NCBI GenBank assembly: GCA_036435485.1
Contig: CM071596.1
Location: forward strand, 14,846,001 to 14,910,000
Length of the DNA stretch: 64,000 nucleotides
Source of the DNA: Saposhnikovia divaricata
Lineage: Eukaryota > Streptophyta > Magnoliopsida > Apiales > Apiaceae
Direction of reading: 5' to 3'
The translations under genes and the position numbers were made by a program. Of this stretch, positions 12,401-25,889 are shown in pieces. The notes beneath the pieces were generated by a model. That model was not told the origin of the DNA, did no database searches, and saw nothing but the letters and a program-made list of their open reading frames with translations. Each line of letters opens with the position of its first letter. Position 1 is the stretch's first letter.

Positions 12401-15070
12401 TCCCGGTCTATATTTGATTAATAAGATGTATACGCCCTTCTATGAGGGTCTTACAATAACCGGCTTATAACTGATATATAACTATCTAGCTTATAAGCCA
12501 ACAATAACATTCAGGGAACAAGTATATCAATTCAACTTGAAAGTAGGCATGCATGCAATGGCATATGTATATCAGCAATCATATATATATATTTATTCAA
12601 TCACAACAACAGCCTAAAAGAAGGGAATTGAAACTTGCCTGGTAGTCGAGTACGGTAAGGGGTAGTGGTAGCGGGTCCCGGTTCAGCTTGGTGATCTATA
12701 AATAGCCAAGGCATTCGGGATTAATCACTTAACATATTCTCGAGTTATCTCGTTATACCCCTTTAGTGGATTACTTATTATCACTGATCCGACCCGACAT
12801 TCGTTCGTTAATACGACATGTCACTGCATTTATACTTGGGACATACTTAAGTCATATGAGTTCTAAGGTTGATCGTTACGAACCAATATTATACTCCGAG
12901 TTTTATCGCCCGTTTTCTAAGTGTTTTACCGAAGTTATAAAAGAATCGTCTTTTAGGGGTTCGTTCGCGTTTAACCTCGACTCGAACATTTTTAATAAAT
13001 CGAAAAATGATCCTTTTGACATACGGTTTTCTTTCACGCCTTCCTTTTTACCTCTAGTATTTATTTACCAAGATTCGCCATGACGTTACATAGTTTACGA
13101 GGGTTCAATTACAGTTACGAACCGTTTACGGATTCGAACTACTTTTAGTAATCCGGCCGTAACTCCTAAACCGTAAGTCCGTTTCACGTGATCTTTATTT
13201 CAAAACGAAGCTTAGAACATTACCTATCCTATCATGGCAGATAAGGTCTCTGGACAGTAGGGGTTCGACATGGAAAATGGCATACAAAACATGGTATTGT
13301 AAAATCGGGCATTATAACGGCTATGTTTACACGCTTTTCCAAATTTTTATCATTATCAAATCATCCTCCAACAACAACCAATTCAAGACCTAAAGTTTCT
13401 CATCTATTCTAAGTCATGATATCTCAAGAACAACTCAAATCCAACAAGTATGAAATATCAATAACAACCAATTATACATACATGGATCTAAGCATACTAA
13501 CACCTCTCCATCACATATCCATCCAAAAAGATCCATAAACTCAAAGTAGTACTAAGGGTTCTTGAGCTTTATACCTTCCTTGGAGAGTGAATAACACTTG
13601 TTAAGCCTTGAATGATCCTTAAGTAGCCTTAGTATACTTGAATCAATCAAAAGAAAACAAGAACACAAAGTTAATACTTAAAAGTTACTATTCATCACCA
13701 TCTTCTTGATTTTATATCTCAAGATTGGTATGGAATTTGAAGATGAAATTCATAGGATATCTTAGTTATGAAATATAGGACTCACCTTAATTTTCTTGAG
13801 ATTTAACAATGGTTGGAAGTTGGACTTTGGATCTTGAATTATGCAAGAAGTCGAATGGAAGGAGAATGAAGAGTGGTGGTGTTTGCTTGGCTTGGTTCCT
13901 TGCTCTCTTGCATTATTGTGAAAATATCTAACATAAAGTTGCTTTATTAAAGGTACTAGGTCATGGCATACATCATCTTGGTGGACAAGTGTTTAATTTG
14001 GTGTGGTAGGATGAGAAAGCATGCTAAGTACTTGGTTTGATTGCTAAGATTGCTAGTTAGCTTTGTAACTAGCTTGGTCTCTTTGATCTTATCTTGCATA
14101 AAGTGATTATGTCACCTTCCACTAGCTCATCATACCTCTTGGCTCTCTGCTTGTCTCTTTGTCCGGTTATTGCCCGTTTCGATTGATCGTTCGTAGGAAT
14201 ATTTCACGGATTTCTAATTAGGGTTTACCGGGAATCCTTTTTAATATTAATACTTTCATTCTCCATCTTTCATTCTAACTTTCCAATTTATATTCCTTAA
14301 ATCCATTCGTTAAATACTTAAGGCTATCAGTGTCCAGGGAACTCTCGGAGAAAATAAAAGTGCGGTTTTTCAGAATCCGACAGCTTTTACATACACTTAT
14401 TTTCCCCCTGGATCACTAATACGAACTCGGAAATCCGTTCCGAATACTTCTATATAGTGTCGTCTCATATTATTTTATACTCCCACCACAACACTATTCA
14501 TTCTGTATTCTTTACTTGTTCTCTTAGGGTTGTATAATTGTCCGTATTCTCTTTCGATCGTTCCTTAACCTTTTTACGGAACTACTGGATTAATCGTTAC
14601 CGATCTGGATGACATGAGAATATTCTCCTGCTTGAAATTGCCCTATCTTATTCCCTTAGAAGATAGATTATTCTTACCTATGTTGTTACCCTTTAGCATT
14701 CTTCAAGACATAGAAATAATAAAGTCGAATTCCATTCATTCCTTCCAAATATCAATTATTACATTGTAGCCATAACCACTCCTCAGTGGTTTCCTACCTT
14801 CATTCTTAAATCAAATATAATAACATTCCAAAATATCAAATCCTCAAAGTTAATATCTCAATTGTTGGATTATAATAATATTTAATCCACTGTCCGGTCA
14901 AATATTATACCGAAAAAGAATTTTGAATTTCTGAATTCCGATCGTCTCTGCATTCACTTATTTCCTCCGCGTATTACTAATATGACTTCGTAACATCCAT
15001 ATCACGTCCCGTACATAGGGTGGCGTGAAAAGTTTTCCAACTTACAAAATCACTATTCATCCACCAAATT

Positions 15071-15143
15071 ACTATGCACGTACAGGAAACACTATGCACG
15101 TACGGGAAATACTATGCACATACGGGAAACACTATGCACGTAC
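15071..15143 (+). repeat. 20-bp tandem repeat in left LTR of D
   Basis: Three full units of the form ACTATGCACGTACGGGAAAC (15071, 15091, 15111) with single-base differences, plus a partial fourth. The matching array in the right LTR is at 25606-25678. Confidence 0.9.
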
Positions 15144-15354
15144 TCATTTCCCTTCAAGGATCCATTAGCTCCTTCTTGGATGGTAGATTATTCTTATCTA
15201 GGTCCTCAACCATCGAATTACTCTATTCTGACAATATACCAATGCATCAGGATCATTGTCCAAAGCAATATCTATTCATTACAATCATTGTTCCTCATTT
15301 TATCATTACTTAATAAAAAGTTTTTAATTATATCCAAAATTTGGGGTTCTTACA

Positions 15355-15372
15355 GTCTCCCCTCCTTAAAAG
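15355..15372 (-). other. Element D polypurine tract
   Basis: On the minus strand the run AAGGAGGGGAGAC ends directly at the 3' LTR. This defines the minus orientation together with the primer site at the other end. Confidence 0.75.
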
Positions 15373-18300
15373 GATTCCGTCCCGGAATCAGGTAGGAAGC
15401 AAAGAGTCGTTTGCCTGTCGTTCACTTTTTTTTTTTGCTTCCCGGTCAATTCTTAGTCGTTCTACCCTTCCTCAGCACATTTTCTAGTGCTACAATCCAT
15501 ACTGTATCCTTTTTCCATCAACGTTGCTACTTTTCGTACAACTCACTATCCGGGTTATACTCTTACTCAGTCTTATCCTTATTGATGCAGTAACATTGGT
15601 ATCACTATCACCCTACGAATTCGGAGGTAACCTCGCTCGTACTGTGCATTTCCTGATCGCTTTAATCTTCGCAATCTCGATCAATATAGAGAAGTGGAAA
15701 GATTTATTGAGAGATCACTATGATCAATTGAACATTTGTTATACTGCATAGTTAGTACAGAAGGGGGCCAGCCTTTAGTACTTGACAAGCAATTAAACAA
15801 GTCATGGCATTCCACTTAGACTTCTATCACATAGACAGATAGTCACATAGCAGTACCTCCCCTCCTAAAAGGGTTGTTCTTCTCAATTCATAAAGAAGAT
15901 GAATAAGAGATAAGAAGAGAAAAGAGTTCTAAAGGATTATAGAAAGCTTTCATGATTGTAGAATATCATACTTAGAATTTACCTCTGAACTATAGAGGTT
16001 TATCAAAGAAGAAATTAATCATAATTATATCCAATACTATTTGATCGCAATCTCACGTGTCAACATATCTTGCTTCTTTGTCCATTATTCTATGGACAAA
16101 TACTCTTGTTCAATCTTAGCGATACTCACATTCGGGAAATCCTTCAACCTTTCAGGTTAAATATTAGATTTCTCACTTGACATCATTATTACTGACATCC
16201 CATATCATGTTACTAGCTTTTTCATAACTATAATATTGACACTATCCGGTTGTCATCCTGAGAATTCATTAGAAAACCCATTCATAACATTCCTTGCTTC
16301 TCATTCCATAGTTGCTTTCCCAGCCTTTTCTTTATCAATCACATCCTTCTTATATCTGATTCTTACTCATTTCTATTATTTACTTTCACCTTCACCTCTT
16401 TATTGAGACACCTTTTTGCACTTGGTACCTCCTTATCGGTATTCCGTCACATTTATTCTATAATCATCACGTTATTCCAATTTAAACTTTCCGAAATGAA
16501 TCTGGCCCGATCCCTTTAACTTAGATTCATATAATCTACTTCTGCCAACCTTGTTTCTCATCACTTGTTCTTTTCTATCCGTGGTTTTCCACAGGTTGTC
16601 TTTCGTAAGTCAGACCAGGTCGTATATCTACCGGCTCATGCTCTTATCATCTATCGAGCATCTGCATTTTACTGGCGTAGCCTGGCCACATGAAAACCCG
16701 TTATGACCGTGCTATAAGTTTTGGGGGTAAGGCTGGCTCGAATACCGCCGTCCGAACACTTTTAAACTCTCAGGTGGCCCAATAAGTCTCGGGCTCAACC
16801 GCCCTTCCCTTCAAGTCTCATTAATTCTTTCCATGGGAATATCTTTAACATCATGAATCATCAACCTCATATTCTCTATCTTGTTTGCGCAGAAGTACAC
16901 TAACATAAACTTGTTTGTCATTCATCAACATGCCATTTAGTTAATCAATGGCAGCACTTTCTTTATCTTTACATTGTCATCTACTTTCTTAGAAGAATCA
17001 CCATCGCTTGTTGTTTACGTAGTGCGTTAATAGCTAACCCTACGGGTTTCAAATCCCTTAGGGAGACAAAGTAATCATTATTCCTTATCCATAAGGAACA
17101 CTTCCTGAACTTGATATAGATATAACATGAAGCAGATAGAATTGCAGAAGAGTTTCAAGCATCGCAGCTAGGTCCGGTTGATGAAACTATCACTTATGCA
17201 TCTTCCATAAAAGACTGGAAACTTAACGGTTTACTTCATCAATTTCGTACCATGGTCCTGGTTTGCCTCAAAACGGGACCTTCTAAGGTACGTAATATGC
17301 TTAAGACTCCATCGGGAATCGAATCTTTACTTAAACTATTATTACTGTCAATTCTTGCACAGTCATCAGAAGGAATGTAAATTCCTCCATTCCGATATGA
17401 CCTTCAAGGTCCTTCCAAATATCATCCTGTTTCTTCAGTATGAACATTTGTAATTATTCCTTTATACTTAGATTGTCGGCCACCTCATTGGCCTTTCTTG
17501 ATGATAATGATTTCTTGTAACCCATGTTCTCTGGGTACATTCCAACTCAAGTTTTTCTACCTCATTCCCATCACTGTTGGGTTAAAGCATTCTCCCTTAA
17601 GCTCTGCTGAAGGAGAAAATATAACTATCAGTCATTTCCATAAGTCATTGCTTCCACCTACCCGTGGGAACTTTATCACGTTTATCCCCAATCCTACTTA
17701 GGATACTTCTTTTCTTAGTTCTTTCTTTATCTTAGGATAATCTCAATCTTTATAGGTTCAACCCATACTTCCTCAGGGTTTCATACATGCCTCATCTGGC
17801 ATAATTGTTACGATGTCATACATTCCTTACCAAACTTCCATTTTTGAAGTTCGGAATATTAACTTTTTTTTTTTTCCTGTAAGGTGTCGTAGGCCATACT
17901 TATCATTCCTCCGGTATTTTCTAGGTACCGGGTATATCAAAATGTCATTGATCAATACTCTAATAATTCTATCCATGTTCTTTCCAGAACCCTTTTTAAT
18001 AATCCTTACCGGTCATTGTTGCCTTAGCAAGTCCAGCTCATATCATCTGAAGTCATAATGTCGTTATTAGGGTTAATGCCACCCCTTGTGCATCCCTTAG
18101 GGTTTGTCTTAATTTATGGATATTTCAACTGCCAAGGAATTCTTGTATCTTATAATTGGCAATCAGATCATGTATCCTTAATAAAGGTCTCTTTTCAATC
18201 ATTCTCATTTGATAATCAATCGGTGGTTTAATGCCACCCTCTTCTTTCAGATAGTTGTCAGCCTATTTGGCCTTCCAAAAAGGCAACGTATGTCAATCTC

Positions 18301-20776
18301 TTCTCTTACCGAACTTGTTAATGGTAGCAAGGATGTTCTGGAAGATATTGGTCGAGTTCAACGTGAATCTCTTAGTGCTTATCGTTCTTCGCAAAGGTAC
18401 TTGCCTCAGACAAAATTCCTACAGCATACTGTTCAATTTCTGACCTTTTCTATACCCTCTCCATATACCTTCATTGTTTACTTTCCTCCGTCATAATATA
18501 TTCATGGTATTCATGATACCCTAACATCATACATCTCAAGTCACTATACTTCCATTTTACTCGAAATCTTGGACAACCATATACACATGAGTCACTTTAG
18601 TACGGGTGACCCCATCCCAAAAAGGTCTAGTGAATTCCCAATCAAAACATGGGTTGTTTGGCAGAAGATTCAAACGATCTCATTAATGTTTTCTTTATAT
18701 CAGAAGCCCTTGCAGTCGGTGCTTTCTTAGAAGCAACCCTGCTTTGTCCTTTCATTGCTGGTCTAGTCACTCGATAATCCTTTGTGACTTGGCCTCAACT
18801 GGCCACACTAAAAAAAAAATATGATTTTAGGGGTTGTCTAATAGCATTATTTTTCTAGCAATTGCCGGCATAGTGCCTTCTTCTTTGATACCTTTCTATC
18901 TTTCCAAAACTTTACTCCATGTAAGTCTTAATCGACTACTCGGCACCGTCTCCGGTCACCTTTCCTCCACTTTTATCTTTTCAACTATTCTTATCAATCC
19001 CGCGTGCCACGCAAGCTTACCATTCCTGGCATAACAGCCTTTTCACTTAAGTCAATCCTGGAATTTCTCAGTCCGGCTGGTTTCTTACTTACATTTCCTA
19101 TTTTCGTCCAATCTCACTTCATCATTTTATCACTACCGTCGATTGTAATGCTCAGGGTCCGTTTACTAACCCATTTTACAGCATCCTTACCCAAATCACA
19201 GGGTTTGCTCCAATTTTTACTCTCTTCCATGACATTCTCTGATAATCAGAAAGACAAGGTTTGCCAAAATTCACCGAATTCCTTTCCAGACTCAGGGAAA
19301 TTTTGATCAATCTACCCACCTACTGGTAACATTAAGGAGACCAGTTTCGAAACCTGAAGAATAGTTCTATGACCCTCCAAGCAGGTGGAATCATAAGCAG
19401 TCATAGTTAACGAAATAATCATCATCGGATTGGAAGTTTACCCACTGGAGAGGAATCAATTATATCCATCCCTTAGAAGGGAATCAATAGTCTCAAACTG
19501 AAACCTGTCACAACGTCCTGATATTTAATACTACCAAATGTCGGTCTACCTAACCCTTTATGCGAAGCGTCATTGGAAGCACAAAGTCTCCTTTTTCCAT
19601 TAAGCAATGCCAGCTCTTGGTCATTACCAATTTCACCTTTTAGCTCCAGGAAGATTTTCTCACATTTTTCTCTTTAACTGCTGATCGTATTACTTGATCT
19701 ATTATAATTCCGTGTCGGAGTAAACTTAAGGTAACTACTATAATCCATTCAAAGAGAAGAAGGAATTTAATATTCCTCTGAATCACATGCATCTAACGTT
19801 TCTGGTTCATCATTTAACTGAGTTGAATTAACTCTATACTCAGTCTCTGGCAGTAGTCTCATTACGAGTTCATCTTGACTCACTGGTCTTATCTTCCGGT
19901 AGGTTCTGAGATCATTGTCTTGCTTACTACTTCCTTATATAACTTTACCCAATCATGCTATCACTTCCCAATGTCTTTACTTTCTAAATGATTCATTCAT
20001 AAAATGAACATTTTCCTTAATAAAACCACCTTATTAACCTCAATTTGGTTCCATAATTTACAACCTACGATACCTGCCTTCTCATGGCGAATTATTACTG
20101 ACCATATTCATACTAATTCATTTATCAAATGATATGGCACTTACTGCCTCCTTCTCAACTATTCCTAGGGACTCTGCTCCTCGCCCTAAATTGATGTCTT
20201 TAATAATCATACATCCCTCTAGCTCTTTCTTTGTTAAGATGAAAATCTCTAAGGATTCTCATCTATTTCCGTATAAGATCTCAAGTAATTCTTCCAATCC
20301 TTCATTCTTGCTGGTACTACATCTGGTAGTCCGGCTATGAATTCAACATGCATCTTCAGATCTCTTAATAATATCTCGGTTCTTTATACTCACTTTTCTG
20401 AGCACCATATCTTAATCATCACAGTCATTCTGGCTGCGACCCTCATTACCCATGGGTAAGCTCCTCATCCTAACAGGATTTTCCTTATCTGCTGGAACCT
20501 CTTCCGGGTCTCCAGTAGGGTACTCCATCGAATTACCCGCTGATCTTCAGCATATAAAGCATCATCGCGCTGTTGCTCGTATGCCTCAAGGTCAGTCACC
20601 TTACTCGTCGATACGATATCGAGCTAAGTTACTATCATTATACTTACGAGTTCCCATAAGGGTTTTATATGTCATCACTACATTAAGTAGTCCGACTATG
20701 AACTTGGCAAGAGTTCTTATTATCTTATTGAATTTATTGTTTTAACGTCACCTCATCTCTGGGGTTTATAACGTAC

Positions 20777-20788
20777 GCTCTGATACCA
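20777..20788 (-). other. Element D primer-binding site
   Basis: On the minus strand TGGTATCAGAGC, complementary to the 3' end of initiator tRNA-Met, lies 4 bp from the right LTR. It is the same type of site as in Sirevirus E. Confidence 0.88.
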
Positions 20789-22137
20789 CTTCTGTAACAC
20801 CCCCAGATCCGGGGTCCGGGATCCGGTGGTTACGGTTTCCAATTCTGTCCACAACAATTGAACTTTCCTTAATCATAAAATAAATTACGTCTCTATAACC
20901 CAACACAACAATATAAAACACACCCGTTATAGTCCCAGAGGTGAAATCAGAGTAACAATCAAATTTTTATTAATCACATTATGGGTTCTTACAATCCAAA
21001 AGAATTTCAATATAATACATACTCTTTGCCATCCATTTACATGAGTCATACTAGACCATATTCTTGGTACTTGAAAGAATAAATATACCCTACCAATAGC
21101 TTCTTCTTCAGCTCTGGTAGTCTCATCGTCCTCGCCCGCGTCGAGTGCGCCTTGTGCGAGTCATCTGGTCTAGCTGTTGTTGTGATATAATAATAAAGCA
21201 AGGGTGAGCAATAGCCCACCAACAATAATAGATAACTGAACGATAATGTATAACAGTTCAAAAGTATCTTTCAAACCATATGCCATGCATTTACGGAAAT
21301 GATGCCAGTATAATATGAACGATGAAGTTACAAGGTAACTTAAAGTATTTGTTTGTAGAAATATCTGCTACATCAAAAGTAAGTGAGATATTCTCATTGT
21401 TATTAAGAAGAGGAACTTGCATGAAAAGGTTGCAATTCCAGTTTTGAACACTTTTCCAGCTCTGCCAACAGTAATCATGTTGCAGGAAATAAATAAGTTT
21501 GGATGATGAACCAATGATGGAGTATTCACCGCGCCCGCTGTTCCAATCTTGATGATCAGTCGAGATCGTACAGCTCAATTTAGATTTACTACCGGTAGAA
21601 GGAAGAACTGACGGCTTTACTTGTATACCGCCTTACTAGCTCTCCCCGGCCAACGGTTGGGCCAAAGGGGATGGACCGGCGCTACTCGGCCTCTTACACG
21701 ACTCCTAGTTCAAATAGAATTCATGATTCTGAATGTAACGTTCGTCCCCCTTTCCCCAAGTATAATACTTGTTGATAAGACTCCACAAAGTAGTCGTATC
21801 TAGTTGGAAAGGAAAATTTACCAATAACTCCCAAGCTATTACTTGGTAACGGATATCAACTTGTTCCAGTAATCTTACCCCTCGAAAGATGAGAAGGTAA
21901 GCAACGACTTAATAAGTCAACAGCACCCGAGTTGCGGGTGAAGGGAATACTTTATGACCGGGAAGTCGACAAGATAAATAACATTTTCCAAGTAAGCTTC
22001 CCTTATTATTAAGGAGGTAGACTCAAAGAAGAATGATGTCCGAGAACCTTTCTTGATATAAGATTAATAATAATATGACTCCGAGATATTTTCTGTAATA
22101 AGCGAAGAAGATAAACCTTATCGAGATTATTCTGAGT

Positions 22138-22898
22138 ATGGAATAAATATTCAGAGAATATTTATTGAGTTAAAATATTTAAAGAATATTTGGGAATATG
22201 AAAGAATATCTTTGATCAGAGTATTTCTCAAAATAATCCCTGAAGAAATATCAGGAGAATATTTATTGCATAATTAAATAATCAAATGAATATTCAAAGT
22301 AATATTCATTACTTAATAAGTCCTGAAAGGAATATTTAAAATATTTAAAATAATATTCGATGATTAAATAGAACCCTGATGAATATTCAAAATAATATTC
22401 ATAATTAATTAGGAATTTAAATGAATATTGATAAAGTAATATTCATTTCATGAATAATATTCTAAATGAATATCAAGTAATATTCATTTAGTAATCCAAG
22501 CCTTAAAGGAATATTCGATATAATATTCGATAAGTAAGTCAAGCTTCAGATGAATATTGAAGATAATATTCATCAAGTACTTAATACCTTAATGAATTTT
22601 CAAAAGTAATATTTATTTAATAAAATAATATTCTAAATGAATGTCCACATAATATTCATTTAGTAGTCTCATCTTAGGAGAGTATTCGAAATAATAATCG
22701 ATAATCAACTCGACTCTGAATGAATATTGACAAATATTATTCGTCGAATGATTACGTTCAAATAATTATTTGAAGTAAGGATCATTAAAATAAATAATCT
22801 CGAACGAATATTCAATAATATTCGTCGCCCGAATAATAGAAAATATTTACTTAAATATTTTCCTCCGAAGTAATCTCGATATATCAAGGAATATTGAC
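22138..22898. repeat. Array of short inverted repeats in right LTR of D
   Basis: The counterpart of the 11640-12400 array, conserved apart from one A/G change at about 22663. Confidence 0.8.
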
Positions 22899-25605
22899 TC
22901 CCGGTCTATATTTGATTAATAAGATGTATACGCCCTTCTATGAGGGTCTTACAATAACCGGCTTATAACTGATATATAACTATCTAGCTTATAAGCCAAC
23001 AATAACATTCAGGGAACAAGTATATCAATTCAACTTGAAAGTAGGCATGCATGCAATGGCATATGTATATCAGCAATCATATATATATATTTATTCAATC
23101 ACAACAACAGCCTAAAAGAAGGGAATTGAAACTTGCCTGGTAGTCGAGTACGGTAAGGGGTAGTGGTAGCGGGTCCCGGTTCAGCTTGGTGATCTATAAA
23201 TAGCCAAGGCATTCGGGATTAATCACTTAACATATTAAAAGTTAAGTTATACTTAAATCGAAACACGTTCTCGAGTTATCTCGTTATACCCCCTTTAGTG
23301 GATTACTTATTATCACTGATCCGACCCGACATTCGTTCGTTAATACGACATGTCACTGCATTTATACTTGGGACATACTTAAGTCATATGAGTTCTAAGG
23401 TTGATCGTTACGAACCAATATTATACTCCGAGTTTTATCGCCCGTTTTCTAAGTGTTTTACCGAAGTTATAAAAGAGTCGTCTTTTAGGGGTTCGTTCGC
23501 GTTTAACCTCGACTCGAACATTTTTAATAAATCGAAAAATGATCCTTTTGACATACGGTTTTCTTTCACGCCTTCCTTTTTACCTCTAGTATTTATTTAA
23601 CAAGATTCACCATGACGTTACATAGTTTACGAGGGTTCAATTACAGTTACGAACTTTCGTTTACGGATTCGAACTACTTTTAGTAATCCGGCCGTAACTC
23701 CTAAACCGTAAGTCCGTTTCACGTGATCTTTATATCAAAACGAAGCTTAGAACATTACCTATCCTATCATGGCAGATAAGGTCTCTGGACAGTAGGGGTT
23801 CGACATGGAAAATGGCATACAAAACATGGTATTGTAAAATCGGGCATTATAACGGCTATGTTTACACGCTTTTCCAAATTTTTATCATTATCAAATCATC
23901 CTCCAACAACAACCAATTCAAGACCTAAAGTTTCTCATCTATTCTAAGTCATGATATCTCAAGAACAACTCAAATCCAACAAGTATGAAATATCAATAAC
24001 AACCAATTATACATACATGGATCTAAGCATACTAACACCTCTCCATCACATATCCATCCAAAAAGATCCATAAACTCAAAGTAGTACTAAGGGTTCTTGA
24101 GCTTTATACCTTCCTTGGAGAGTGAATAACACTTGTTAAGCCTTGAATGATCCTTAAGTAGCCTTAGTATACTTGAATCAATCAAAAGAAAACAAGAACA
24201 CAAAGTTAATACTTAAAAGTTACTATTCATCACCATCTTCTTGATTTTATATCTCAAGATTGGTATGGAATTTGAAGATGAAATTCATAGGATATCTTAG
24301 TTATGAAATATAGGACTCACCTTAATTTTCTTGAGATTTAACAATGGTTGGAAGTTGGACTTTGGATCTTGAATTATGCAAGAAGTCGAATGGAAGGAGA
24401 ATGGAGAGTGGTGGTGTTTGCTTGGCTTGGTTCCTTGCTCTCTTGCATTATTGTGAAAATATCTAACATAAAGTTGCTTTATTAAAGGTACTAGGTCATG
24501 GCATACATCATCTTGGTGGACAAGTGTTTAATTTGGTGTGGTAGGATGAGAAAGCATGCTAAGTACTTGGTTTGATTGCTAAGATTGCTAGTTAGCTTTG
24601 TAACTAGCTTGGTCTCTTTGATCTTATCTTGCATAAAGTGATTATGTCACCTTCCACTAGCTCATCATACCTCTTGGCTCTCTGCTTGTCTCTTTGTCCG
24701 GTTATTGCCCGTTTCGATTGATCGTTCGTAGGAATATTTCACGGATTTCTAATTAGGGTTTACCGGGAATCCTTTTTAATATTAATACTTTCATTCTCCA
24801 TCTTTCATTCTAACTTTCCAATTTATATTCCTTAAATCCATTCGTTAAATACTTAAGGCTATCAGTGTCCAGGGAACTCTCGGAGAAAATAAAAGTGCGG
24901 TTTTTCAGAATCCGACAGCTTTTACATACACTTATTTTCCCCCTGGATCACTAATACGAACTCGGAAATCCGTTCCGAATACTTCTATATAGTGTCGTCT
25001 CATATTATTTTATACTCCCACCACAACACTATTCATTCTGTATTCTTTACTTGTTCTCTTAGGGTTGTATAATTGTCCGTATTCTCTTTCGATCGTTCCT
25101 TAACCTTTTTACGGAACTACTGGATTAATCGTTACCGATCTGGATGACATGAGAATATTCTCCTGCTTGAAATTGCCCTATCTTATTCCCTTAGAAGATA
25201 GATTATTCTTACCTATGTTGTTACCCTTTAGCATTCTTCAAGACATAGAAATAATAAAGTCGAATTCCATTCATTCCTTCCAAATATCAATTATTACATT
25301 GTAGCCATAACCACTCCTCAGTGGTTTCCTACCTTCATTCTTAAATCAAATATAATAACATTCCAAAATATCAAATCCTCAAAGTTAATATCTCAATTGT
25401 TGGATTATAATAATATTTAATCCACTGTCCGGTCAAATATTATACCGAAAAAGAATTTGGAATTTCTGAATTCCGATCGTCTCTGCATTCACTTATTTCC
25501 TCCGCGTATTACTAATATGACTTCGTAACATCCATATCACGTCCCGTACATAGGGTGGCGTGAAAAGTTTTCCAACTTACAAAATCACTATTCATCCACC
25601 AAATT

Positions 25606-25678
25606 ACTATGCACGTACAGGAAACACTATGCACGTACGGGAAATACTATGCACGTACGGGAAACACTATGCACGTAC
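25606..25678 (+). repeat. 20-bp tandem repeat in right LTR of D
   Basis: The same three-and-a-half-unit array as at 15071-15143, with one A/G difference in the third unit. Confidence 0.9.
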
Positions 25679-25889
25679 TCATTTCCCTTCAAGGATCCAT
25701 TAGCTCCTTCTTGGATGGTAGATTATTCTTATCTAGGTCCTCAACCATCGAATTACTCTATTCTGACAATATACCAATGCATCAGGATCATTGTCCAAAG
25801 CAATATCTATTCATTACAATCATTGTTCCTCATTTTATCATTACTTAATAAAAAGTTTTTAATTATATCCAAAATTTGGGGTTCTTACA

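Larger units (their letters stand above)
10295..15354 (-). repeat. Element D left (3') LTR
   Basis: 5060 bp starting TGTAACACCCCC and ending TTCTTACA on the plus strand. It contains a long array of AATATT/GAATATTC palindromes (about 11640-12400) and a 20-bp tandem repeat at 15071-15143. The small ORFs inside it (for example 10548-10763, 11123-11305, 12766-13083) recur in the right copy and show no protein motif. Confidence 0.93.
15355..20792 (-). pseudogene. Element D interior: decayed gag-pol remnant
   Basis: About 5.4 kb with no sustained frame on either strand; plus-strand ORFs of up to 100 codons here are chance. On the minus strand two pol traces are in the expected order: an RT catalytic-box remnant (VLINDILIY, about 17945-17980) and an RNase H C-terminal remnant (ARKANEVADNLS, about 17470-17500). 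Both resemble conserved chromovirus blocks but are flanked by stops. The 18-20.7 kb part should correspond to gag and protease, but I recognise nothing in it. Confidence 0.55.
10295..25889 (-). mobile_element. Element D: LARD-like Gypsy retrotransposon with 5.1 kb LTRs and degenerate interior
   Basis: Direct repeats of 5060 bp (10295-15354) and 5097 bp (20793-25889) flank a 5438-bp interior, with target duplication ATTTT (10290-10294, 25890-25894). Orientation is minus, because a tRNA-iMet-type primer site is at 20777-20788 and a polypurine tract at 15355-15372. On the minus strand the LTR runs TGTAAGAACCCC to GGGGGTGTTACA, a form I associate with Tekay/Del chromoviruses (inference). The interior has no long coding frame, only decayed RT and RNase H traces. 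About nine substitutions and three indels (33, 3 and 1 bp) separate the LTRs. D therefore inserted recently with an already dead interior and needed outside enzymes. Confidence 0.88.
20793..25889 (-). repeat. Element D right (5') LTR
   Basis: 5097 bp, almost identical to 10295-15354. It has an extra 33 bp at about 23238, plus 1- and 3-bp differences. Reading on the minus strand this is the 5' LTR and should hold the promoter. Confidence 0.93.

Noticed and set aside
10548..13083. Several 60-105-codon ORFs in the left LTR of D
   Set aside because: They recur in the right LTR with no protein motif and simply reflect duplicated non-coding LTR sequence.
17498..19306. Plus-strand ORFs inside D's interior
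   Set aside because: D is a minus-strand element and these frames are short with no known domain; minus-strand pol traces explain part of the region.
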